This document shows positions 35,001-42,369 of a DNA stretch of 64,000 nt, piece by piece; position 1 is the first letter of the stretch, and every line of letters starts with the position of its first letter. The stretch spans positions 78,852,070-78,916,069 of the forward strand of contig OX465282.1 in NCBI GenBank assembly GCA_949987705.1, written 5' to 3'. This stretch comes from Thereva unica (Eukaryota > Arthropoda > Insecta > Diptera > Therevidae). A program made the position numbers and the translations under genes. The notes below the pieces were generated by a model that saw only the letters and a program-made list of their open reading frames with translations, ran no database searches and had not been told where the DNA came from.

Positions 35001-38000
35001 AGGAAGAAATCTCAAGGCAGTACCAGAAGTAACATCCAAGGACAACATACCATACTTAGATCGTTGGAAACATGTACAGCAACTTTTACAACGATTTTGG
35101 ACTCAATGGTCACAGGAATATTTATTAGAACTCCAAAAACGAAACAAATGGTTATTACAACAACCAAACCTCAAAATAGGCCAGGTAGTTATCATTATGG
35201 ACGATAATCGCCCACCAGCACAATGGCCACTCGGGGTGGTACACGAAATACACCCAGGATCCGATAACCAGGTGAGGGTGATAACTGTACGGACTTCCAG
35301 CACAATCATAAAAAGGCCGATACAAAAATTGTGTCCATTGTCCGCATGATGGTGCAGTATTTATGTGTTGATGATGTTCGTGTAGTCCATTTATATATCT
35401 ATTAATAATACAGTAAGTTTAATTCCTTTTCAGAGATAATAACATTAATATTAATAAATAATGGAGGCGAATTTTAAAGAATCTTGGGACCAAATAATGG
35501 ATACCTGCTCATTGAGTGATGAGGAGCTGATTCGGCTAATTGATGAGGTTTCGTCTGACGTCCTAGATGTAAAGTCACCAGCAGGGTCGCCATCTAGAAC
35601 GATAGAGATACCCACTACTCCTGGAAAAAACATCTTAGAGGAAGAAGCTAGAGAGCAAGATATCCCCATAACTCCCGGCAAAAACTTAGAAGAATTAGCT
35701 ACCGAGAAATATGAAGAACTAGCTACCGAGAAATATGAAGATTTCAGCGACATGTGGGAGATTAGGTCTCCAGGTCCATCGGCTGAAATACAAGAGATCC
35801 CCAACACGCCAGGGAAAAACCTCCCTTTCGATGAGGATGTAGGTGAAGATATGGAAATCATTGGCGACATAGGGGAAATGGAGCCACTAGATGAAGCAGC
35901 ACAACCACAAATAGAGAACCCGCTGATAGTGGAAGAGGAGTCACCACTAATAGAAGCCGATAGTCCTATAATTCCGGAACCAGCCTCAGCGATCGTAGAC
36001 GACTTATGTAGACCACCACCAACATGCTTAGAGGAAAAAATGTACCATCAAGTCACCACGGAAGGAGTTCTCTTTTACTTAACGTACCAGCAGTTACAAT
36101 CCATACCGTTAAAGAAAATACAGGAGAAACAGCGAAGACGATATACGGTGTACATAGGTGATACACACCAGGTAAGGCTGAGATTGTCAGAAAGTGGGAA
36201 AAAGATCTGGTCAGCCTATAAAGCCAGGAATCCTAACCGCAAAAATAACAACCGGCGGGACCGGAATAACAATAGTACACCTAATTAAATATAATAAATA
36301 ATTAAATATAAAATATAAAAATAAAGAAATATAGATAATATGAATTAAAAGTAGATTAAGCACATACATTGAATTTTTATATTATGTTACTTAGATAAGC
36401 TTACACATTGAATTTTATAGATAGACTAAATTAGAGTAAGGGTATACATAGAATTTTATACATAGTGAAATATAAACGTAAAATCAAAGAAAAGTTAATT
36501 TTTGATGAGACGCATCAACGGGGGGGAGAATGTTTTGGCCTGAAAATAAAAATATTAAAATAAATTATAAATCCAAAACAGACAAAAACAAACCTGACAG
36601 ACGCCTACCACGACCAGGCACAAAAGAATCGTAAAATCAGGCTAAAATGCAAATATTAAATAGAAAATGATCACAAAAAAATTACCTGTATCATAATCCA
36701 AAATTCCTGTCCGCTTCCTTCCTAAAAATAAATAAAATAAATCAAAATAGAAAAACTATAAGAAATAAACAACCACTCACCTGTCACCCAGTAAATATAA
36801 ACAAAAAGCTTTAATGAAAGCTTTAATTATGAAATTGGTATAAATTGAAACCACTGCAAAGTGATCGCGCCGTGGTGAAAAAGCTCCACCAAGCGCCATC
36901 TTTCATTTCGACAGAGGAAGAGAAATAAAAGTTCTTGCACCGAAGGAAACTGGTCAGTCGATCAGACGAATTCGTCAGAAAGACTATCCAAGCGTATTTT
37001 ATATCAGGGAATTAGATATTGTCAGGGTCTTTACCGGCAATTTAAAATAGGTTAGCTAAGCTTAGAAAAATTTATTAAAAATTTTATTAAATATTGGTGG
37101 CGGATGTCGCATGTCGACAAAATTAATAAATTAAAAAACCACAATTTAAAGCATAAATAAATAGTGGTGGCGGATGTCGCATGTCGACAAAATTAATAAA
37201 TTAAAAAACCACAATTTAAAGCATAAATAAATAGTGGTGGCGGATGTCGCATGTCGACAGAATTTAACAAATTAACAACCTCATTTTAGGGCGTAGATAA
37301 TTGTCGGGTTTTTACCGACAATTACTTGTTAGGTGTATTAAAAATACTAACAACATAGTCGTGTGGGAACCAAATCGTTGGTGGAGGTTTTTTGTTAAGT
37401 CGAATATCGACTGTAGTTATTGAAACATCTAGCAGAGATTTACTGTTTTAGGAATCTCTGTTAAGGAATTTAATTTAAATACACTGCTTAGCGGTCTTTT
37501 TTCTATAAGTCGAATATCGACTGTAGATGTTAATCCTCGATCAGAGACTTACTGGTTAGGAGTCTCTGTTGGAGGAACTCAATTTAAAATATAATTCGGC
37601 AGAAAGCGTAAAGCTATAATTAGTCAATAAAGTTCCAAACCTCAGGAGCTTGTAAAGTCGAATCTCGACTAAAAAACAAAAAAAAAAAAAATATTTTTTA
37701 GCTTAGCCAACCAGCTGGTTGAGCAAAAGTTGCTAAATAGCACATAATTAAACTCCAATCTTGTTGAGAGTAAAAATGAAAAAAGGGAAAGGAGTAAATT
37801 GAATCATCTTAAAGTAAAAAAAGGGGGGTTTGCATATGCGTAAACACAATCATAAAGACCAAGGAAATAATTCGACAATTACGAGTTGCAAATGCAACTA
37901 AAAGACTACGAATAAATTAACAATTCTCCTGTGTGCACCGAACACCGCAAGGTCGTACAGATCTAAGTCGGTTACGATAGAAGCACAGTAAACATTTTAA

Positions 38001-38944
38001 CCAGAGAAATATTGGTCAACTGCAGCAGCTGGGAGCCACCGGCGCGGCAGTGACCTAATTATATCTTGATAAAAGAATTTAGAATGAACAAAAAATAAAG
38101 GTAAAAGGGGCATTGAAAACGAATAGTTGAATGATTTATTAATGAATTTACTTGCAGATAAATAGAAGCAGCAATCAACAAGATTTAAATTGTTAATTGT
38201 TAAAATTTAAGAATCTAACTTAATTTGAATAAAAAGTAAAGTAAAAATAGAGTAATTTAGAAATAATTAGATATGTAATTTATAGGAGAGAATATAAGTA
38301 TTTTAAACCATTTTTTATCTTTGATTCCGCGACCTTTTTTCTAAACATTACAGAAAGCTGAATTCAAGAAAAAGGTAAATATTGTGGATTCTTCATTTTG
38401 GAAGAATATAAATTTATAAAAATATTTAACAATTGTATTATTACGGCTGTGCGCCGTAACAATATGACTGAGTGGGTTGGTCCTCTGGTTTCCTAAAAAA
38501 ATAAAAAAAAGATCGCGCACTCATCAAAAAGCAATTCATTTTTTTTAATCTACAGAAACATAGTTTTAGAGATATTTTTTAGTGTACTTACGGTGTTTCA
38601 ACAGTACATTCACTACTTCTATTATTATAGGCATCGCGGTAAAATTTATTAACAGCAGTGAATCTACGATAACATAGGGAGTGGTAAAAACTATCATTAT
38701 TAACTTCGGGCGGCAAGTGTACCGAGGAGTCCACTTTTACGGAGCAATTTGGTAGGTTTGAAGAGCACCAAATCTTTATTTTTTCTGATTCAATGCACTT
38801 CCGCAAATTGTTTTCATTAAAAAGTTTCAATTGCTCACACTCTGTTCCTTTGCTACATAAACAACATTTTTTTGGTGACTTCTGAGTTTCAACATTAGGT
38901 GTCAAGTCCTGTTTCATCTCATCCGCTGATGTATTCTGTGCCAT
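23081..38944 (-). CDS. Academ-like transposase with XPG/FEN-type nuclease, seven exons, intact frame
   Basis: Proposed exons: 38944-38592, 27844-25454, 25355-24869, 24761-24032, 23957-23717, 23650-23298, 23232-23081. All introns start GT and end AG. The lengths sum to 4707 nt, 1568 codons plus TAA, with no internal stop. Two Cys/His modules (C27/C30-H88/C91 and C134/C137-H192/C195) open the protein. The middle carries FDNFD (471-475), D696 in LVDCN and E889 in TEQTVNKD, plausible DDE-type residues (inference). The C-terminus resembles FEN/XPG: D1128, LIFD1167, EEAD1271, DTD1294-1296 and TGCD1354Y. An acidic tail ends it. Intron 1 holds the antisense BEL-A element and is 10.7 kb; about 333 bp remain without it. 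A TATA-like string lies near 39400. Expected action is nuclear excision and integration. Confidence 0.8.
28053..29912 (+). repeat. BEL-A 5' LTR (1860 bp)
   Basis: Starts TGTTTTGGCC, ends CGCCGTAACA. Contains two copies of a 70-bp unit beginning GTGGTGGCGGATGTCGCATG (about 28616 and 28686) and several short palindromes: AAGTCGAATATCGACT near 28842 and 28960, AAGTCGAATCTCGACT near 29107, and TTGTCGGGTTTTTACCGACAA near 28757. Unusually long for a BEL LTR. Confidence 0.95.
29913..29932 (+). promoter_or_regulatory. BEL-A primer-binding site
   Basis: TTGGTCCTTCGAGCCGGA immediately follows the 5' LTR end, the position where a tRNA 3' end primes minus-strand synthesis. I do not assign the tRNA. Confidence 0.75.
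30055..35349 (+). CDS. BEL-A gag-pol polyprotein, intact
   Basis: Single 1764-codon frame, BEL/Pao order. Gag region (1-370) with PTIEIPKFDGQYTSWRTFHD. Zinc knuckles around CPMCRQQHFLSQC, CDNCLRSHPNASC and CPQCGKKHH (about 380-445). Protease ALIDPGSQSSFI (about 500-511). RT with RVVFDASAKTSNKKSLNEQM, TADIEKMYRMI (Asp) and the active site FYVDDLLTGAD (about 915-925). RNase H with GFCDASVRAYAAVVY, LPRLELCGAVLL and TDSKVVLAWL. Integrase zinc domain (HHHITNLIIDHFH to CVTCIRYR) and DDE core (VDYAGP, YSDNGTNF, GLWEAGVKSIKHH). No stop or frameshift, so the enzyme is probably functional. The ATG at 30055 lies 142 bp after the LTR. Confidence 0.97.
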   Translation: MKTTLKMQGTLETQLRQTISNYNKTSKHRRTAGYIKGKIETIKIIWERFESNYLELGAADVTSIKDESVRDEVIRYVQGTQFQEFEESYSEFMGDLQDALEACIAQKAEESKQKVQVSEQTSAPKAIVKLPTIEIPKFDGQYTSWRTFHDRFVSLIHSEERLTAVDKLHYLKNSLTGEARRDLDAFDMTSENYAPAWELLCKRYNKRRLLVYAQFKLLFNQSKIKNESYKDIRAVLDELHRVKHGLQVLKVDIINWDPIFVYATAQRLPDKTRNLWEQLIAKSDDLPSLADLSKFMEERYRSLEATKDINQNISNREVRKGGKDRNRTASYHISQHNVDKQVRDNGWRENNERYYQKGFVNNFNKGNYRKMTARNIHCPMCRQQHFLSQCQTFKGLDMNARRKWLTENRVCDNCLRSHPNASCTSSNRCPQCGKKHHVLLHDGSTQEGSCQGKLDKKEENPKNQTVTNCNYSRNNTQSMLATALVKIKDDKGTHLTLRALIDPGSQSSFITETAYQSLQADTIPAALEVTGIASVPVATSTKIACVSLLSTIDPKFERTLQAYVIKNITNVFPPKRIAWQNWSHIDGLELADPNYTEPGRIDVLLGVDVYADVIQNGLRKGVNQSPVAQNTSLGWIIFGKAATSVHKPSQSNLSAFTLQQTDTLQELNSQMKKFWEWEELDTGRRLTVEEEMCEKHYEDHTKRHPNGHYEVSIPFVGGSPPDLGESRGQAMSRLVQMERKLSQNVELREAYTQCLREYIDLGHMKVTTGQTPHRYYMPHHAVVKESTTTKVRVVFDASAKTSNKKSLNEQMLNGPTLQPKLFATLLNWRQYKYAVTADIEKMYRMISVSHSDRKYQTILWRENPKEPVQEYELQTVTFGTTAAPYLAIKTLQRLATDEIKQWPKAARKVFTDFYVDDLLTGADTLPEALEIQRELIDLLRSGGFHLRKWVANHESLLETIPAADRELQLPLQVKEDNQIKALGIYWHPVKDYFSYAIRDSEFTQLAQTKRRILSEVAKLYDPLGWIAPCIVIAKLIMQKLWMNGYQWDDPVDQEIQQEWTQFKEQLPYIQNLRIPRWLKTSTGNKRCQLIGFCDASVRAYAAVVYIRTVLEDETIETTLLMARTKVAPIKPMSLPRLELCGAVLLSKLIRQIKIDMHLQDIQSKCWTDSKVVLAWLKGMPNKWKTFVANRIVEISENADSTSWHYVSTKENPADLPSRGVMPAKLQSASIWWQGPTWLRKPEDKWPKESLEDLKTELEAKTTTKTLMTNQPISTEWWMKFSSLTKTLRVMAYCYRFIHNSRRKKERCNSQLLAKEIEWARTKLIQLAQKQMFPKECVQLSNIKTIHKSSQLSKLYPFMAEDGTIRVGGRLQNANLSYDTKHPIILQRHHHITNLIIDHFHKTTLHGGAQLVLNTIRNQYWITNGMLAVKERIYKCVTCIRYRATAPSQIMGRLPSARITPANPFENVGVDYAGPIELKMSKHKGSKVYKGYFCIFICMCTKAIHVEVASDMTTEAFIAALRRFIGRRGLCRNIYSDNGTNFVGANKQLQSQMKQVLNDATAQAADELANLNIQWHFNPPITPHFGGLWEAGVKSIKHHLRRINNDRILTFEELTTLLVQIEACLNSRPLCQLSADPSNLEILTPGHFLVGRNLKAVPEVTSKDNIPYLDRWKHVQQLLQRFWTQWSQEYLLELQKRNKWLLQQPNLKIGQVVIIMDDNRPPAQWPLGVVHEIHPGSDNQVRVITVRTSSTIIKRPIQKLCPLSA
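35418..35433 (+). promoter_or_regulatory. Splice acceptor before the BEL-A accessory ORF
   Basis: TTTAATTCCTTTTCAG, a pyrimidine-rich 3' splice site, lies 27 nt before the ATG at 35461 and after the gag-pol stop. A possible donor (AAAAAG|GTAAAT, near 29823) lies in the 5' LTR. BEL-B has an acceptor in the same position. Confidence 0.55.
35461..36288 (+). CDS. BEL-A accessory ORF (275 aa), not an envelope
   Basis: Acidic N-terminal two thirds with three copies of an IP-x-TPGKN motif (about residues 50-57, 70-77, 117-124) and a duplicated ELATEKYE; then a basic C-terminal domain RRRYTVYIGDTHQVRLRLSE and an Arg/Asn-rich end. There is no signal peptide, membrane span or glycoprotein feature, so it is not env although it occupies the env position. 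BEL-B has a shorter ORF at the same place with an acidic start and a QVRLQVKADGRIVF C-terminus. Expression probably needs splicing (acceptor at 35433). A nucleic-acid-binding or regulatory role is possible from charge pattern only. I do not recognise a family. Confidence 0.8.
   Translation: MEANFKESWDQIMDTCSLSDEELIRLIDEVSSDVLDVKSPAGSPSRTIEIPTTPGKNILEEEAREQDIPITPGKNLEELATEKYEELATEKYEDFSDMWEIRSPGPSAEIQEIPNTPGKNLPFDEDVGEDMEIIGDIGEMEPLDEAAQPQIENPLIVEEESPLIEADSPIIPEPASAIVDDLCRPPPTCLEEKMYHQVTTEGVLFYLTYQQLQSIPLKKIQEKQRRRYTVYIGDTHQVRLRLSESGKKIWSAYKARNPNRKNNNRRDRNNNSTPN
36520..36530 (+). promoter_or_regulatory. BEL-A polypurine tract
   Basis: GGGGGGGAGAA directly precedes the 3' LTR. BEL-B has the same tract (GGGGGGAGAA) in the same place. 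Confidence 0.85.
36531..38461 (+). repeat. BEL-A 3' LTR (1931 bp)
   Basis: Same sequence as the 5' LTR but with three copies of the 70-bp unit (from about 37096) and one more A in the A-run near 37690. This accounts for the whole 71-bp length difference. Confidence 0.95.
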
Positions 38945-38961
38945 TTCAAAATTTTATACTC

Positions 38962-39444
38962 CAAACAACTGAAAGTAATATAAACGTTTATTATTATTAT
39001 TTATTAGCTGTTCGTCACAGAGAAAGAAACCGCACGTACGTACACACATGCAAAGGCTTCCGCGCGCGCTCCCTGAACGCATACACGGAATAATACATAA
39101 TACCACGGATAGATGTGTAGGGGCTCGCGACGCATTTCTGCCAATTTCGCGTAAATAACTGTGACGAAAATCATTGCAGAGCAGTGAGTTTGTCGACCGA
39201 TTTTTACCGAAATATACTGCGTATTCCGAACGAAACGTAAATAGCAAAATAAAGAACATACCTGGTGACGTTTTAGTATCCTCTCGAATTCAGTTTTTCG
39301 GTGAATAAACGTTGTGTACTAGTGCTTTTTGAATGTAGTCCTATTTTAAATGTGTGCGCTAGTGAAGTTGTATAAAGATGAGTCGGTACAGTATATAAGT
39401 ATAGTATATATAGTAGATTTTACGGTCGGCTCCCGGTCTATTAT
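38962..39444. other. Region upstream of the Academ-like gene, no gene
   Basis: Upstream of the start codon on the minus strand, between it and the right repeat array. A 101-codon frame (39259-38954) has no recognisable feature. TATA-like sequence (ACTATATATACTATAC complement) near 39395-39412 could be a promoter for the minus-strand gene. Confidence 0.45.
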
Positions 39445-40265
39445 ACACGTCCAAATCTTCTGCAACTTTCATTTTCATCAACAACTTATCAAAAATTAAT
39501 CATTAGTCTTAACTGCAGACATTTTACTATGACTTTGCAATTAAGAAAAAATTTGCAGCTCAATTTGTTTAAATAAAGTACTGTTACACATCCAAATCGT
39601 CTGCAACTTTTTTTTCATTAATAACTTATCAAAAATTATTCATTACTCTTAACTGCAGACATTTTACTATGACTTTTTTAGTAAGAAAAGATTTGCTAAT
39701 TACAAAATTTTAAATAAATACTGTTACAAATTGAAATCGTCTGCAGTTAATTTTTTATGCTTTTTTTTACATTTATAATCATAACGCATAAAAAGAAAGC
39801 TACGATACCATCACTTTTTTAATACAAAAAAATTTGCATTTTAATTTTTTTTAAAAAAATACTGTTACACATCCAAATCGTCTGCAATTTTTTTTTCATC
39901 AATAACTCATCAATAAATAATGTTTAGTCTCAACTGCAGACATTTTACGATGACTTTTTTTTAATACAAAAATTTGCTTTTTCAACCCCGTCTGCAAGGG
40001 ATGATTACAACTCCGATCCGTCTGCAAATATGTTTCCGCCTACTTTTTTTTATTTAATCTTTCGAATTTAACAAGTTTTATGCATTTTACGATGACTTTA
40101 AAATCGTCATTTTTTTGTAAATAAATAAATTAATTAAAATATGTGTTACAAACGGGTGGACCTTGTGACTATTTTTTCCCTTCTATATTTACCATAAACT
40201 AACAAGTAGTATGATTTGCAGACACTTTACGATCACTTGTCAAAATGTACCTTGGGCTCCCGCTC
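39445..40265. repeat. Right TIR and subterminal repeat array of the Academ-like element
   Basis: Reverse complement of the left end for the outer roughly 450 bp, then the same repeat units: CTGCAGACATTTTACTATGAC and ACACATCCAAATCGTCTGCA occur near 39455, 39515, 39590, 39655, 39845 and 39930. Arrays at both ends, with inverted orientation, fit a transposase-binding platform. Confidence 0.85.
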
Positions 40266-41332
40266 TAAAAACCTTGAAAGAGATATTTTTTTTAAAGCGA
40301 TGGCAGTACCCTCCATAGCCATTTTGTCTGGCTTTTCTCACAATATTATAATTGCTAAGTTTAACCCGATCGGATGGCAAAAGCCAGGTTTCAACCGCAA
40401 CAAATATATCAATATTGTTTGTGTTCAAAAAGAATTCAATTTCACTTAGGTTCCTTAGCAGACTTTGGACATTTAGTTGGAGGATCTTCAACATTCAACA
40501 GATTTACCTCTTTGAGAATTGCCATCCAAGGTTTTGGTCCATGCGGAAATTTTATTGAACGCGTTTCTAGTGTGATCAGAGATCGAGGTGTTATGATCAT
40601 TTATGAGTAAAAGTTTTGAGAGGTTCTGAAACTCACTCTCAAATCTCTCCGTAATTGGTTTTACAGTGTCTCACATTCCCATATGTACTAACAGGTTGAC
40701 TTAAGTTGTTTAGACCTGATTTTAATTTGGATACAGCTGCATAAGAAGGTGGGTTTGTTGGGGTTGTGCGATTTGTAGTTGGGCGCCTTCGGGGCTCTGT
40801 TTCTACTGTTTAAAATTCGCCATGCATCTTGACTATTGTGATTTTCTAACCTCATTATTTTAGTAATTTTTTTTTCCTTTAGTAGCATAGGACAAATTTT
40901 ATCAAATGATGGATATGGACCACCGCAATTAACGCAAAAGGCCTTGCCTTGACACAGTCTTTTTTTCACATTTAGGATCAGCACATCTAGCACACACCCC
41001 CTTACAGGCCTTGCAGACCTTACTCCAATGCTCGAATCTCTGGCATCTAAAGCACCTTCTGGGAGTTGGCACGTATTTGTAAACTCGGAAGATGTTGTAA
41101 TGTAACATCAATTTTTCAGGTAACATCTTTCCTTTAATGTAGACTTTGACTTTATCAGTCTTGGTCCAGATATGGGTGTCAGAATCAGAGCTCTTCCAAT
41201 TCTGCCGAAACACTTTCATAATTCTCCACAAGGGGTTTGCTCTTTCCAGGCTCAGACGTAGCTCCTCTTCATCTAGATCTTGATCAATATTGTGTAGAAG
41301 GATAGGGGTAGCTATAGAATTGAGAGGTATAA
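40266..41332 (-). pseudogene. LINE-A: ORF1 C-terminus with zinc knuckles and start of ORF2 endonuclease
   Basis: From right to left: ORF1 part (about 41332-40690) with WRIMKVFRQNWK, KVYIKGKMLPE and three CCHC-like knuckles (CFRCQRFEHWSKVC, CARCADPKC, CVNCGGPYPSFDKIC), frameshifted near 40940. Then ORF2 starts (ATG at 40494: ILQLNVQSLL, VAVETWLLPSDRVKL, NYNIVRKARQNGYGG), with a one-base shift after GYGG. Closely related to LINE-B at 60-63.8 kb. It is interrupted at 40265 by the Academ-like element and at 41332 by Gypsy-2. Confidence 0.88.
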
Positions 41333-42102
41333 TGTAGCCGCTTGGCTGGTAGTGTCAGGATAAAATGTTCAGTCTGCTAACTCAACACGTCTTTAATATC
41401 CACAATTATAAAGAAAATAATATTTATTAAAAAACACCAATAGTAACAATAATACTTTATTCTTTGTTAGCTCAATACTAATGTGACAACACAATTCTCA
41501 AAATACTAAAAAGTCCACAATAATTCACGATCTGAACCACGTCCGTTCAATGCTAAAATCACGACAGAACTAACTCTCATCCTCACAATTTTTAAAACCA
41601 AACCGAAAACTATTTCGTCATCTTTTACCAAATTCTAGAAACTATTTCATCATCCCATTTACTTTACATAACAACCGAAAACTCTATGTACCTCAAATTC
41701 TTTTCATTTTCCCAGAATCTTAATATTTCAAAAACATGTGACCTCAAAACTAACTCTCCTATTGGTCATTTAAAAACATTCGATTTTGAGAACATTGCTA
41801 CGTCGTTGCCGATTTTCCCTTTTTCTATTGTTCTTTGCTCGCGGGTCGCGCCTCAATTTTTACGACCCGAAGGCAACAACAACATAGCACTGCTCTTTAC
41901 ATAATATTCATTTTTATGGCCTTGAAGGGCTCTATACAAATATGGGATATATCTGTACGTGTGTCATTTTAAATATTTGAGAGTTCTTTTAATTTTATGG
42001 CCTTGGAAGTTTTGTTTGTTTGGAACATAATTTTAAGGCATTGTTGCCATTTCTTTAAATTCTTTTAGAGTTTTTAACAAAATCTCAAATTTATCTACTA
42101 CA
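41333..42102 (-). repeat. Gypsy-2 3' LTR
   Basis: 770 bp, TGTAG...CTACA. On the element strand it follows GAGTCAGGATGGCCGAAT, the likely plus-strand primer region. Confidence 0.93.
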
Positions 42103-42369
42103 ATTCGGCCATCCTGACTCTAAGTCGACCTCGACTTACATAACTAATTTCACAAATTCTTCACAAAATTCTATTAATTACATAATTTTATCTCACAAAC
42201 ATATTTTATTACAAAATTATACATTAATCTTCTCAAAATAATAAACACAATTCTATTCAAACTTTCAAAATTATAAGACCGATCCAACAAATTCTTTCAT
42301 ATTTCTTTAATTAACTAATATGTATTTTTCAGAACCTTAATAAGTGATAAGTGGCTCATCGCATCTAAC
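42103..42369. other. Gypsy-2 3' non-coding region
   Basis: AT-rich stretch between the integrase stop and the 3' LTR; no env-like frame. Confidence 0.6.

Larger units (their letters stand above)
28053..38461 (+). mobile_element. BEL-A: full-length BEL/Pao LTR retrotransposon, apparently recent
   Basis: Direct LTRs (28053-29912 and 36531-38461), a 5-bp target duplication ATATG (28048-28052 and 38462-38466), primer-binding and polypurine sites, an intact 1764-codon gag-pol and a second ORF. By eye the LTRs differ only by one extra 70-bp unit and one A in a homopolymer, so insertion was recent. It lies in intron 1 of the Academ-like gene, in opposite orientation. Confidence 0.97.
21883..40265 (-). 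mobile_element. Academ-like (AcademX-type) DNA transposon, 18.4 kb with nested BEL-A
   Basis: Terminal inverted repeats of about 450 bp, almost identical, start GAGCGGGAGCCCAAGGTAC at 21883 and end with the complement at 40265. TA dinucleotides flank both ends (21881-21882 and 40266-40267). The element sits in the endonuclease of LINE-A, whose two halves resume on either side. It carries one multi-exon gene and long subterminal repeat arrays. Without BEL-A and one duplicated 5-mer it is about 7.97 kb. Assignment to Academ rests on the XPG-like nuclease and Cys-rich N-terminus (AcademX is the XPG-bearing lineage as I know it). The TA duplication differs from the 3-4 bp usual for Academ, so superfamily membership is not certain. 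Confidence 0.82.

Noticed and set aside
35461..36288. Envelope gene of BEL-A
   Set aside because: Right position, but no signal peptide, membrane segment, cysteine pattern or cleavage site.
38954..39259. Extra upstream exon of the Academ-like gene
   Set aside because: The frame ends before the ATG at 38944 and shows no conserved motif; it is probably untranslated leader.
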